DNA from: Nostoc sp. 'Peltigera membranacea cyanobiont' N6
Lineage (GTDB): Bacteria; Cyanobacteriota; Cyanobacteriia; Cyanobacteriales; Nostocaceae
NCBI RefSeq assembly: GCF_002949735.1
Contig: NZ_CP026681.1
Coordinates: 4,168,501 to 4,232,500, forward strand
Direction: 5' to 3'
DNA: 64,000 nt
Of the stretch, positions 17,621 through 26,710 are shown piece after piece; the first letter of the stretch is position 1; every line of letters begins with the position of its first letter. The translations under genes and the position numbers were made by a program. The notes beneath the pieces were generated by a model that did not search any database, was not told the origin of the DNA, and saw only the letters and a program-made list of their open reading frames with translations.

Positions 17621-18133
17621 ATGCTGACCCATCACCGCAAACCCGTGTGCTTATCACTTATTTCCACTGACCTACCAATCTGGTCTGTTGTCGAAACTGC
17701 CGCGACATTGTATCAAAAAGATACTGATAGATTCCATTTGCTGCTGACTGCACCACCCTTAATTAGCTGCGAAGTAGAGAGTGTAGTAAGTCCAGAGGAT
17801 ACACTTCCTCAAAGTAAAAGCAAAGCTTACGCCCCTAACAGTCCCAGAATTTTGTGGCTGGAGATTTCTCCTTACCGGGTCATTATGACTATGCAAGGTA
17901 ACGCTCAAGTGAGTTACCGTCACTTTTGGGAACAGGGGGTTTATGGTATTAGTCGCTATTGGTTGCCAACTGAGTCATTACAACCTAACGATCCGATTCG
18001 TTTGCGAAATTTTACTAGTAGCCTAACTCTCAACGGACATCCCTTGCCAGAACATTTGCGTCTGGAATATGAATTGTGGGCAGAAAAAGTCCAACTGGGA
18101 TGCTACATACTTAATTTGGAAATTAAACACTGA
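17621..18133 (+). CDS. Conserved hypothetical protein (cyanobacterial)
   Basis: A 170-residue protein I do not recognise. It is soluble, with no signal peptide or transmembrane segment. It contains several Trp and Tyr residues (PRILWLEISPYRVIMTMQG, VSYRHFWEQGVYGISRYWLP, LRLEYELWAEKVQLGCYILN) that suggest a compact beta-rich domain. Codon use and the upstream leader are compatible with a real gene. It is convergent with the thioredoxin-fold gene, 50 bp away. Confidence 0.65.
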   Translation: MLTHHRKPVCLSLISTDLPIWSVVETAATLYQKDTDRFHLLLTAPPLISCEVESVVSPEDTLPQSKSKAYAPNSPRILWLEISPYRVIMTMQGNAQVSYRHFWEQGVYGISRYWLPTESLQPNDPIRLRNFTSSLTLNGHPLPEHLRLEYELWAEKVQLGCYILNLEIKH

Positions 18134-18183
18134 TAGTCATGGGGAACAGGGAGAAATACCCAATGCCCCATGCCCAATCGCTT

Positions 18184-18765
18184 TTAACCAAAATAACTGG
18201 GTTGGTTTCCAGATTTCCATTTTATATTGCAACCAACACTCGGCTTTTGCTCGCTTGTAACAGGTTGACCTGCCAGCACTGCTTCAATGGCTGCCCGTAA
18301 ATCTGCGCCCGTTACAGGCTTACCATTACTGGGGCGGCTATCATCTAATTGTCCCCGGTAAACAAGTTGGCGCTGCTCGTCAAACACAAAAAAATCTGGT
18401 GTGCAGGCTGCTGTATAAGCCTTTGCCGTTTCCTGGCTCTCGTCATAGCATAAGGTAAAATTAAACCCTTGTTCTGTGGCAAATGCTTGTAATGACTCTG
18501 GCGCATCATCTGGGTAATTTTTTGCATCGTTAGCACTGATGGCAACGATCGCTAAATCACTTGTAAAATAATCTTTTCCTAACTGCACTAATTCTTGTTG
18601 AATGTGCTTTACAAATGGGCAATGCCGACAAATAAACATTACTACCAGCGCTTTTTTTTCTGCAAAGGTAGAAAGTGAAGTTGCTTTTCCAGAGACTACT
18701 TCCGGTAGATGAAAATCTGGTGCTTTTGTGCCTAACGGCAACATAGTTGAAGCAGTTAAAGCCAT
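18184..18765 (-). CDS. Thioredoxin-fold peroxiredoxin-like protein
   Basis: This 193-residue AhpC/TSA-Redoxin family protein has an N-terminal KAPDFHLPEV and a CRHC motif (Cys46, Cys49) in MFICRHCPFVKH. A cis-proline follows in ACTPDFFVFD. The C-x-x-C suggests a thiol-disulfide reductase rather than a 1-Cys peroxidase. There is no signal peptide, so it should be cytosolic. It lies downstream of the hli gene but is separated from it by a strong palindromic terminator. Confidence 0.85.
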   Translation of the reverse strand: MALTASTMLPLGTKAPDFHLPEVVSGKATSLSTFAEKKALVVMFICRHCPFVKHIQQELVQLGKDYFTSDLAIVAISANDAKNYPDDAPESLQAFATEQGFNFTLCYDESQETAKAYTAACTPDFFVFDEQRQLVYRGQLDDSRPSNGKPVTGADLRAAIEAVLAGQPVTSEQKPSVGCNIKWKSGNQPSYFG

Positions 18766-18842
18766 AATTTACCTGATAACTTTACGTTGATAACTAAGAG
18801 CTTTTGCTATCAGTATATTTTCACTCTAGCACTAAGTTTTCC

Positions 18843-18884
18843 ATAAAAATAAGAGACGGTAAATTTACCGTCTCTTATTTTTAT
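18843..18884. terminator. 42-bp perfect palindrome, bidirectional terminator
   Basis: The sequence reads identically on both strands from ATAAAAATAAGAGACGG to its complement with no mismatch; the A5/T5 flanks give a T run in either direction. It lies 27 bp past the hli stop. Confidence 0.8.
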
Positions 18885-18910
18885 GAGAATTACATTATAA
18901 AAATTAGTTC

Positions 18911-19126
18911 TTACAGATTTGCCAGAACACCAACAATACCATGTCCTGTGAATACTTCTAATGCTATTAGAGAGATAAAACCAATCATTGCTAAACGACC
19001 GTTGAGCAGTTCTGCGTAGGGAGTGAAGCCAGTGCGATCGCCTTGCTCATCTATATAAATCTTTGGCTCGATCGCAAAGTTATTCAGTTTGCCTTGGTCG
19101 TCAATTATAGCAGTGTTTGTACGCAT
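18911..19126 (-). CDS. hli: High-light-inducible protein (Hli/Scp, CAB-like)
   Basis: This 71-residue one-helix thylakoid protein binds chlorophyll and carotenoid and protects photosystems or chlorophyll synthesis under stress. The chlorophyll-binding helix is visible as ELLNGRLAMIGFISLIALEV, with the E-x-x-N-G-R motif. The N-terminal 35 residues are polar and stromal. A single gene with its own terminator; high-light or stress control is likely from family behaviour. Confidence 0.93.
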   Translation of the reverse strand: MRTNTAIIDDQGKLNNFAIEPKIYIDEQGDRTGFTPYAELLNGRLAMIGFISLIALEVFTGHGIVGVLANL

Positions 19127-19321
19127 GGATTTTTCCCTGTCTTCTCTTTATGTAAACAACTGTAACAAAGTCATTAACATTTGTAAAGTATCTTAATCTG
19201 CTCAAGTAGAAGCCCAAGGCAGAGATATGATAATGGATCGAGTTTAAAGCTATGTCTAACAAACAGGCCCTGCTCCTTGTGTGTAAGCACTTTCAGTAAC
19301 AAATCCGTTCCCCATAAGCTA

Positions 19322-20044
19322 ATGCATCGATTTCGAGTAGAGGTTATTGCCAAAACACTAAACCCGCAGCAGGTGATTTACGCCGCGATGCACCAGGATT
19401 ATACCGATGGGTTCGTTTTCGATCAGCGTGACTCCTGGCCCTCCGAGTCACAAAGCGGCGAAGTTATTGTTAAGCGACTTTTAGTAGGTGAGAGAGGACA
19501 CTATGGACCTTTAGAGCATCCCCAGATTGTTTTTAACTGTGGCTACTTTCCCCACAATGTCATGCAGCAAGCCCGGACTCATCGTGTAGGGGTATCATTT
19601 GATGTCCAATCTTTTAGATACACAGGCAACCAATTTATCGATGTAGTAGAAGGTAAGAAAGACATAGAAGATGTTTTTTACTTACGTCCTGTTGGTTATT
19701 ACACTGATAGACAAGGCAAAAAGTACCACTATTCACCAGAGCAACGAGCAGCAGATTTGGAATGGTGTTTAGAAGCAGCAAAACGATATAAAGCTGATTT
19801 TGAGGCTGGAATGTCTGAAGAACATGCAAGAGGAAAAGTGCCTTTTGACTATCGCCAGCATTTTGTAGTTAGTTTCAATTTAAGGTCTTTTTTGCATTTT
19901 TGTGACCTGAGAAATAAGAAAGATGCTCAACTGGAAATTCAAAAGTTGTGTGAAATGATGTGGCCTCACTTTGAAGATTGGGCACCCGCGATCGCACAAT
20001 GGTACGAAAAGCAGCGTTTAGGTAAGGCTAGACTTGCACCATAA
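19322..20044 (+). CDS. thyX: FAD-dependent thymidylate synthase ThyX
   Basis: This 240-residue flavin-dependent enzyme methylates dUMP to dTMP using methylene-tetrahydrofolate and NADPH. The ThyX motif appears as RTHRVGVSFDVQSFRYT, and the active-site region FNLRSFLHFCDLR is conserved. I start at MHRFRVEV; the frame is open upstream to a TTG at 19277 but that part is not ThyX-like. No clear ribosome-binding site is seen. The gene stands alone. Confidence 0.94.
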   Translation: MHRFRVEVIAKTLNPQQVIYAAMHQDYTDGFVFDQRDSWPSESQSGEVIVKRLLVGERGHYGPLEHPQIVFNCGYFPHNVMQQARTHRVGVSFDVQSFRYTGNQFIDVVEGKKDIEDVFYLRPVGYYTDRQGKKYHYSPEQRAADLEWCLEAAKRYKADFEAGMSEEHARGKVPFDYRQHFVVSFNLRSFLHFCDLRNKKDAQLEIQKLCEMMWPHFEDWAPAIAQWYEKQRLGKARLAP

Positions 20045-20256
20045 TCATCCTTTTGGGGACAGATTGAGAATGTCCTACTTGAATTTATTGGGCTACTGCG
20101 TTCTGCCTCAAAACTCCTGAATTCTGCTATACTCAGACCATTTTCTATATATTTGTGTAACTTGCCTCCAAGAAGCTAGCAATTAGGCGTTTATAATTTG
20201 TGGTTTGATTTCAAAAGCCGTGGGGATAACCCAAAATCCAACATCCAAAATCGCCC

Positions 20257-21303
20257 ATGATTGAAATTGACGGTTCCTACGGAGAGGGAGGGGGACAAGT
20301 TCTTCGCACTTCCTTAAGTCTAGCCGCCATCACTGGCGAACCCATACGGATTGCAGGTATTCGCGCTGGACGCAAAAAGCCAGGATTAGCAGCACAACAC
20401 TTAACAGCCGTTCGGGCTGCGGGTAGAATTTGTAATGCCCAATTACAGGGTGATGCTTTGGGTTCAATGCTGCTGGAATTCATTCCAGGTAGCGCTGTGC
20501 AAGCGGGAATTTACACCTTTGATGTTAGTAAAGCACAACAAGGTGGTTCTGCGGGTGCGATCGCTCTGGTTTTACAGACAATCCTCTTACCATTAGCACT
20601 AGCATCCGGTAATTCCCAGGTAACACTAAAGGGTGGAACTCATGTAAACTTTAGCCCGACAGTGACGTACATAGAGCAAGTTTATCTGCCCATACTGCAA
20701 CGCATGGGAGTAGAGTCCCAAGTCAAGTTAGGCGCTTGGGGGTGGTTTCCCCAAGGAGGCGGAGAGGTACAGTTACAGGTGAGTGGCGGGACTCAACTAG
20801 GCGGGATCGACTTGCTAGAACGTGGAGAATTACAACAGGTACGAGGACTCGCAGTGGTGACGGAATTGCCTTCTCATATTCCGCAACGGATGGCGAATCG
20901 TGCCGAGAATTTGTTACGGGAAGCCAATTTGAAAGTTCGCGTGCAGACTTTGCGAGAAAGAGGTGTAGCACCAGGAGCGGGTATTTTTTTAACTGCTGAG
21001 TATGAGAACAGTTTGACTGGCTTTGGTGGGTTTGGGCGTTTAAGGTTATCGGCGGAGACAGTCGCAGAGATTGCTTGTCAGCAATTACTTGAGTTTCATC
21101 AAACTGGTGCAGCAGTGGATGAACATCTAGCAGATCAGTTATTATTACCAGCTGCTTTAGCGTCACAAGTAAGTCAGTATCGAGTCGCTGAAGTGAGTAG
21201 ACATTTGACGACCAATGCAGCAGTAATTGAACAATTTGGGCTGGCGCAAATTACGGTAAATGAAGTTGAAAAAATAGTGTCTGTGATGCCTTTAACTAGA
21301 TGA
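20257..21303 (+). CDS. rtcA: RNA 3'-terminal phosphate cyclase
   Basis: This 348-residue RtcA converts RNA 3'-phosphate ends to 2',3'-cyclic phosphates with ATP. Family signatures are DGSYGEGGGQVLRTSLSLA near the N-terminus, KGGTHVNFSPTVTYIEQV, and the His in VDEHLADQLLLPAAL that is adenylated in E. coli RtcA. Its length is normal. No rtcB or rtcR is nearby. The leader before the ATG carries short CCAAAATC direct repeats. Confidence 0.94.
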   Translation: MIEIDGSYGEGGGQVLRTSLSLAAITGEPIRIAGIRAGRKKPGLAAQHLTAVRAAGRICNAQLQGDALGSMLLEFIPGSAVQAGIYTFDVSKAQQGGSAGAIALVLQTILLPLALASGNSQVTLKGGTHVNFSPTVTYIEQVYLPILQRMGVESQVKLGAWGWFPQGGGEVQLQVSGGTQLGGIDLLERGELQQVRGLAVVTELPSHIPQRMANRAENLLREANLKVRVQTLRERGVAPGAGIFLTAEYENSLTGFGGFGRLRLSAETVAEIACQQLLEFHQTGAAVDEHLADQLLLPAALASQVSQYRVAEVSRHLTTNAAVIEQFGLAQITVNEVEKIVSVMPLTR

Positions 21304-21615
21304 AATAGAGTGCGGCTAATCAGCGATAGTTAAAATTTATCCGTATCCTTGCATCCCATAATCATATTAGACATAGAAATATAGGGAGGTAGCACTGCTA
21401 TGTCTCTATAAGGATTATGGATAAAGCATATTGAATTTCACCAGATGTCTACTAGATTAGTTTTAGACCCCATCCATAACGCGACAACCTCTACATTTAG
21501 AGAACTCTTAGCCGATTTTTAATTACGAATTACGAATTAGTAATTATGTTGAAGTAGCTGTTATAAAACATGGTAATAAATTAATTAGTGACACCTATGG
21601 AATTGGAACAAAAAC
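21304..21615. other. Intergenic region with an AATTACG STRR
   Basis: A 312-bp spacer with three AATTACG units near 21520-21545. I see no gene or clear terminator. Confidence 0.5.
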
Positions 21616-23967
21616 ATGATTGATGAGCAAGAAATAGAAAAATTGTGGCAAGCCTTCAAAGTATTAGACGTAGATGGCAACGGAGCGATCTCAACTGAGG
21701 AACTAGGAGAAGTAATGCGATCGCTAGGGCAAAATCCCACTGAAGCAGGGCTGCGCGACTTGATTAAGGAAATTGACGTTGATTTATCAGGCACTATCGA
21801 CTTTGAAGAATTTAAAACGCTGATGATAGCGAAAGTAGGCGATCGCGAAAGCCGCCTCAAGTTAGCATTCAGCGCCTTTGATGAAGACGGTAGCGGTCAG
21901 ATTACTACCGCCGAATTACGGACAGTTATGACTCAATTTGGGCTGACAGACGCTGAATTGAAGGAGATGTTACAGGAAGTAGATCATGATGGCGATGGCT
22001 CAATTGACTTTGAGGAATTCTGTCAGCTAGTACCGGAGGAGTCAGAAAGCAAAACTGGCTATCAAGATTCACCAATTTCTCTTAACAGTTCGCTTAAGAC
22101 AGTTGCCACTTCTAATGAGACAGCAGCAGTTACCAATACCCAGGCTACTTTAGAAGAAGCAACCAGCAACACCACTCCTGAGTTGGTACAGTTAAGAGAA
22201 CAGTTAGCACAACACCCAAACTCACCTAATCAGAAAAAAAGCGCTACATCTCCCTTGCAAATGCAGATTGGTCTGTTTCGTTTGATTCAAGGAGCAGCCT
22301 ACCGCAGTTTTCGCGAGAGTTTCTCCGCCAACCATGAAACTCACTTGCGGGTGAAAAACTTGCCGTATAGAATTACTGACTTTGTGGAATTTGTCAAGCA
22401 GGCGATCGCACTTTACAAAGCATTAGGTATCGTATCCGAGGATTGCTACCCCGTCTTAGATGCAGTGGTTGAATCGATTGCCGATGAATATGCCCGATTG
22501 CAGGAGCGCATCAAAAACTGGCAAACAGTGGCAAAGACACCAGAAATGTTGGCAGAGCAGAAAGCGATTTTAGAGGCGCGGAGTAAATTTGCCAATGTCA
22601 AAGAAAAGTTTGCTGCTGGAGTCGAGTTTGCAATTACCATCAAAAAGAAAAGTCTCAGCTTAGGTGACATTGTAGAAGGTGTCCTTGCCATTAACGAACT
22701 CAATCGCCTCAGAGGAATAGAACTGAATGAAGAAATGGCTCCACCACCAACTAAATCTACTGGAAATCCCAAAGACTATTTGCACAAGTGGAACCGCGTT
22801 ATTCTCTCCCAGGCAACCGAGGAAGTAGATGGTGCAATTATGCCAGTAGCATACTGGTATGAAGACTTTATGCCAAAATTGTTGGCAGCCTTTAGTGTCT
22901 CAACAACGGCAGATATCCAAAGCAACACCGTACCCAACGAGGCGGCTTTAGACGAATGGTATCAGTCTACAAAAAACTCAGGAGAATTTAACCGCTACGG
23001 GGCGGATGTTGCCGAAAATTTTCCCCATTGTACTCCCAAACAGAAACTGATACTCAAACAAGCATGGCGGTTAACACATCACTACCTAAATGGAGTGCAG
23101 AAACGGCGCGAACGCCTAGAATTTGGGCGGGAGTCAGGCGCACTCTCGCAATATGTATCATTCATTGATGTCTATCTAAATCGGACTGAAGTGAAGGATT
23201 CCCAGATGCGAGTCAGCTTTCCATATTACATTGGCCCAGCAGTGTGGCGCTTCTTCCACACCACAGCTGAGATTGTGTCTACCAAGACCGATATTCAGCA
23301 AAAAGCCACAGTAGCAACCTTCAAAGACTTCTTCCAACTGTTTGCCACGATGTACCCCTGTCCCTACTGCCGTCATCACCTGAATATGTACGTTGTGCAA
23401 AATAAGGAGATAGATATGTATCCTGTAGAGTACCTTGTACTTGGGCGCGACCCCAGCCTCACTGACTTTGAGGTGTCACTGGAAGCCAAGTTATCCACTG
23501 TGGTAGATGGTTCCTCTCTGCGTTTATTCTTCTGGAAACTGCACAACACTGTTTCCTCCTCCATTGCTCGTTCTGAGGAATGGTATCACAAAGATGAGAA
23601 GGCGTTTTACACCACTCGTTTTTGGCCCAGCCTTGACTCTGAGTTAGCAAGAGCCAATGCACTCAAATACACCAGCATAGAAACTGCTCGCATCTATAAC
23701 ATCTACGGAATTCTTAAGCCATTGGCACGACTGACAGGAGTAAAAACGGAATTACCAAAGCTGCTGCAAAAGGGCGATGAAAATAATCTCAAGGAAGCAT
23801 GTATAGTTGCACAGAACCACATTAAGGATTTAGAGGAAGCTGTCATCAACGGACAGTTTCTGCAAGAGACATACTACTTTGACGCTAGCCTTGTAGATAA
23901 AGCTCCACTTTTCACCCCTGAAGAAGAAGAGTTTGCTCGAACTGGGATGTTTACAGAAACCACTTAA
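21616..23967 (+). CDS. Calmodulin-like EF-hand protein fused to an Erv1/ALR sulfhydryl oxidase domain
   Basis: A 783-residue multidomain protein. Residues 1-140 hold four canonical EF-hand loops (18-29, 54-65, 89-100, 123-134) spaced 34-36 apart, as in calmodulin; RSLGQNPTEA is identical to a stretch I recall in calmodulin. Residues 140-205 form a low-complexity linker. Residues 210-540 are a helical region I do not recognise. Residues 540-650 match Erv1/ALR: W544-x3-H548 (GPAVWRFFHTTAE), the CPYC disulfide (Cys582, Cys585) after FFQLFATMYP, and LHNTV (His643). That domain binds FAD and makes disulfides. No signal peptide is seen. A Ca2+-gated oxidase is my inference. Confidence 0.85.
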   Translation: MIDEQEIEKLWQAFKVLDVDGNGAISTEELGEVMRSLGQNPTEAGLRDLIKEIDVDLSGTIDFEEFKTLMIAKVGDRESRLKLAFSAFDEDGSGQITTAELRTVMTQFGLTDAELKEMLQEVDHDGDGSIDFEEFCQLVPEESESKTGYQDSPISLNSSLKTVATSNETAAVTNTQATLEEATSNTTPELVQLREQLAQHPNSPNQKKSATSPLQMQIGLFRLIQGAAYRSFRESFSANHETHLRVKNLPYRITDFVEFVKQAIALYKALGIVSEDCYPVLDAVVESIADEYARLQERIKNWQTVAKTPEMLAEQKAILEARSKFANVKEKFAAGVEFAITIKKKSLSLGDIVEGVLAINELNRLRGIELNEEMAPPPTKSTGNPKDYLHKWNRVILSQATEEVDGAIMPVAYWYEDFMPKLLAAFSVSTTADIQSNTVPNEAALDEWYQSTKNSGEFNRYGADVAENFPHCTPKQKLILKQAWRLTHHYLNGVQKRRERLEFGRESGALSQYVSFIDVYLNRTEVKDSQMRVSFPYYIGPAVWRFFHTTAEIVSTKTDIQQKATVATFKDFFQLFATMYPCPYCRHHLNMYVVQNKEIDMYPVEYLVLGRDPSLTDFEVSLEAKLSTVVDGSSLRLFFWKLHNTVSSSIARSEEWYHKDEKAFYTTRFWPSLDSELARANALKYTSIETARIYNIYGILKPLARLTGVKTELPKLLQKGDENNLKEACIVAQNHIKDLEEAVINGQFLQETYYFDASLVDKAPLFTPEEEEFARTGMFTETT

Positions 23968-24007
23968 AATAATTCGTAATGGGCTAAGGCCCATTACGAA
24001 TTATTTT
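23966..24007. terminator. Bidirectional terminator between convergent genes
   Basis: A 19-bp perfect stem (aaaataattcgtaatgggc and its complement) with a 4-nt loop, A/T-rich at both ends. It covers the stop codons of both the EF-hand-Erv1 gene and the minus-strand transporter. Confidence 0.85.
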
Positions 24008-25451
24008 TCTTCTCTTGCCGTTCTTTGAGTTTCAGCACGATCTCTGCGTGCATCTCGCGGGTAATTGGGTAAAAATACGTTAAAACTAAGCCACAAAGCA
24101 AACAAACTGTAGGTATGGGGCCAACGGCAATACGAATAGCCAACAGTGCCGATTCTGGTTGGATGGGTAGTGGACTTCCGGCTACAGATGCTTTAAAACC
24201 GGCTACTTGCAAAGCATTTCCCACCAAAAACAGCCCAAAAGCTAAACCAAATTTTTGTAGCAAAACCATGAAGCCATAAAAAATGCCTTCTCTCCGTTGT
24301 CCGGTTTGGAGTTCATCTAATTCAATCACATCTGGAATCATCGACCAGGGAATTAGATAAGCTGTGGAGACACCAACACCAGCCATAACAGCCATCACAT
24401 ACATCAAAACTATTTGACCAGGTTGTAAGAAAAATAGTCCGATCGCTGCTATTATCCACAAACTCATTCCTAGAAAATAAACAATTTTTTTGCCGATTTT
24501 TTTACTCAACGCCCCCCAGACAAATAGCATCAGCAGAGCAGTTCCTTGCACTGCAATCAGAATCATGGGCACATCTGATTCTTCTTTGAGACCCATATAA
24601 TTGACTACAAAATAGGGAATAATGCTGGCTGTTATCTGCACACCTAGCCAAGAAAAAAGATATATACCAATAACAAATAAAAAAGGTCGGTTACTAAAGA
24701 CAATTTTTAGCTGTTCGCCGAAGGGGAGAGATGCAGGTTCTTCGGCTAGGATGCGTTTGGCCTCAAAAGCCAGGATGCGATCGCGGACTCCAAAAACGCA
24801 CCAATATAATCCTAAAATCGAAATGACAGTACAAATTGCCGCTAAAACCAGATATCGTTGTTGGCGATCGGCAATCTGCGAAAAAACAATTCCCGTTAAA
24901 ATCAATGACAGAATGCTGCCACCAATGGAAAATGTAAAGCGATAGCTGTTAAGGCTGGTGCGTTCGTCGTAATCTTGAGTTAGTTCTGGAGTCATCGCCG
25001 TATAAGGCAAATTCACAACCGTGTAAAAAGACTGAGATAGAATCCCAATTGCTACGTAATACCAGAACAGCGGCCAAATATTATTACCCTGATTTGTACT
25101 AAATCGCGGTACAATCCACTGCAAGAAAAAGAAAATTCCAAAGGGGATTGCTCCATAAAACATCCAGGGAAGACGACGGCCCCAACGCCGAGATTTTGTT
25201 TTATCAGTCAGGAACCCGACAAGCGGATCGTTTATTCCATCCCAGATTTTGCCAATCATCAAAATGGTGCCAGCTAAACCCGCAGGGATACCAGCAACAC
25301 TGGTAAAGAAAATCAGCAGATAAAAGACAGAGATATTTGCAGTAATTGCTGGCCCTAAATCCCCTGCACCGTAAGCCAGCTTTGTTTTTAAGTCGAGTTT
25401 TTCACTGAGAATATCTCGTTGGGCATCGCCATCAGCAGCAGAATCATTCAT
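23994..25451 (-). CDS. GPH family (MelB-type) MFS transporter
   Basis: A 485-residue inner-membrane sugar:cation symporter of the glycoside-pentoside-hexuronide family with about 12 hydrophobic helices. Diagnostic parts are KLAYGAGDLGPAI at the N-terminus, the loop WDGINDPLVGFLTDKTKSRRWGRR with the GPH motif, and the central MIPDVIELDELQTGQRREG. The substrate is unknown. A GTG four codons upstream of the chosen ATG is an alternative start. The stop codon lies in a shared bidirectional terminator. Confidence 0.88.
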   Translation of the reverse strand: MNDSAADGDAQRDILSEKLDLKTKLAYGAGDLGPAITANISVFYLLIFFTSVAGIPAGLAGTILMIGKIWDGINDPLVGFLTDKTKSRRWGRRLPWMFYGAIPFGIFFFLQWIVPRFSTNQGNNIWPLFWYYVAIGILSQSFYTVVNLPYTAMTPELTQDYDERTSLNSYRFTFSIGGSILSLILTGIVFSQIADRQQRYLVLAAICTVISILGLYWCVFGVRDRILAFEAKRILAEEPASLPFGEQLKIVFSNRPFLFVIGIYLFSWLGVQITASIIPYFVVNYMGLKEESDVPMILIAVQGTALLMLFVWGALSKKIGKKIVYFLGMSLWIIAAIGLFFLQPGQIVLMYVMAVMAGVGVSTAYLIPWSMIPDVIELDELQTGQRREGIFYGFMVLLQKFGLAFGLFLVGNALQVAGFKASVAGSPLPIQPESALLAIRIAVGPIPTVCLLCGLVLTYFYPITREMHAEIVLKLKERQEKKNNS

Positions 25452-25526
25452 AAAACTTTGCACTCATACTAAAATAAAAAATCTGCACGCCTTCAATACT
25501 AGCTATCTACCACTCCCGTTAGAGTT

Positions 25527-26042
25527 ATGCCAGACCTTTATGTCTCTTGGTCAGATTATCACCAAAAAATTGAACAACTGGCTATCCAGATTTATCAATC
25601 CGGTTGGGAATTCAACCAAATTATCTGTCTTGCTAGAGGAGGACTGCGAGTAGGAGATATTCTTTCCCGAATATACCAGCAACCACTGGCAATTTTAGCA
25701 ACCTCATCTTACAGTGGTGCTGGTAAGCAAGAAAGAAGTAATTTAATTTTCTCCCGCCACTTGACAATGACTGCCGAAACTTTAGGTTCGCGCATTCTCC
25801 TAGTAGATGACTTAGTAGACTCTGGAATCACACTAGAACAGACTATACCTTGGCTCAAGCAAAATACTGATTCCCCAATTGAGGAAATTCGCACCGCCGT
25901 TCTTTGGTATAAAGCCTGTTCAGTTATAGCACCCGATTATTATGTTGATTATCTGCCTGACAACCCCTGGATTCATCAACCCTTTGAACACTACGAGCAG
26001 ATGAACCCCGCACAACTTGCTACTAAAGTCAGTTCGTGTTGA
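25527..26042 (+). CDS. Phosphoribosyltransferase (xanthine-guanine type)
   Basis: A 171-residue type I PRTase. It carries the PRPP-binding motif ILLVDDLVDSGITL and an upstream ICLARGGLRVGDIL loop typical of purine PRTases such as Gpt. It would transfer phosphoribose to a purine base in salvage, but the base specificity is not readable. It is divergent from the transporter with a 75-bp spacer, so the two may share a promoter region. Confidence 0.85.
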   Translation: MPDLYVSWSDYHQKIEQLAIQIYQSGWEFNQIICLARGGLRVGDILSRIYQQPLAILATSSYSGAGKQERSNLIFSRHLTMTAETLGSRILLVDDLVDSGITLEQTIPWLKQNTDSPIEEIRTAVLWYKACSVIAPDYYVDYLPDNPWIHQPFEHYEQMNPAQLATKVSSC

Positions 26043-26421
26043 TAAATACTTAGTATTACTACGCAGAATTCCAAATTAAGAATTCTAAAAGGTTATGGAG
26101 TGAGCTTTTTTGGCTCACCAGATTTATGACTATATTTTGCCAAAATTGGCATATTTACCCTGCATCTCTGACTGCGTTAGAACCTTGGCGCGTCCGTGTC
26201 GATTTATTTTCATTGTTAGACTGTAGACCCTGCGATCCAAAGCCTACAACGATTTGACTCCGAAGGTGTTTGAAGGCATTCGTGATGGGTAATTTTTTTC
26301 GGATATAAGCTGCCAATTGAGGCAACGCGAGATGCGATCTTGTTTTTGATCGGAAATTACAACTAACCGAGTAATATATGTACAGTTGACAAATGTAACC
26401 CTTGGGGTTACGATTAAAACA
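26043..26421. other. Intergenic region before higBA
   Basis: A 379-bp spacer. A short hairpin (GTGAGC / GCTCAC, 26100-26118) with T6 in the loop lies 58 bp after the phosphoribosyltransferase. A minus-strand frame through 26155-26442 has no recognisable protein character. Confidence 0.45.
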
Positions 26422-26700
26422 GTGATTAAGACGTTTAAGCATAAAGGACTAGAAAAGCTTTTTGAACTTGATGATAGAAGCGGTATTCAGCCTAAACACG
26501 CAGAAAAATTACTAGATATTCTTGATAGACTTCATGCATCTTCTCAAGTTGAGGACATGAGATACCCAGGTTCTAGACTTCACCAGTTAAAAGGCGATCG
26601 AAAAAATGAATGATCGGTAAAAGTATCTGGAAATTGGCGTGTAACCTTTCAATTTGAAGATGGTAATGCTTACGTTGTTGATTACGAAGATTATCACTAG
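26422..26700 (+). pseudogene. higB: HigB-type toxin with an in-frame TGA
   Basis: The frame from GTG (MIKTFKHKGLEKLFEL) reads as a RelE/HigB-family mRNA interferase: HAEKLLDILDRLHAS, RLHQLKGDRKNE, then TGA (26611-26613), then SVKVSGNWRVTFQFEDGNAY and VDYEDYH. Relatives have Trp in KGEWS/KNEWS here, so one TGG to TGA change accounts for the break. Everything after it is still intact, which implies a recent event, a sequencing error or recoding. The 63-residue product would lack the catalytic C-terminus. Confidence 0.75.
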
Positions 26701-26710
26701 GAATTTGATT

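Noticed and set aside
26155..26442. 95-codon minus-strand ORF before higBA
   Set aside because: It overlaps the antisense of the higB start, has irregular composition and no family resemblance.
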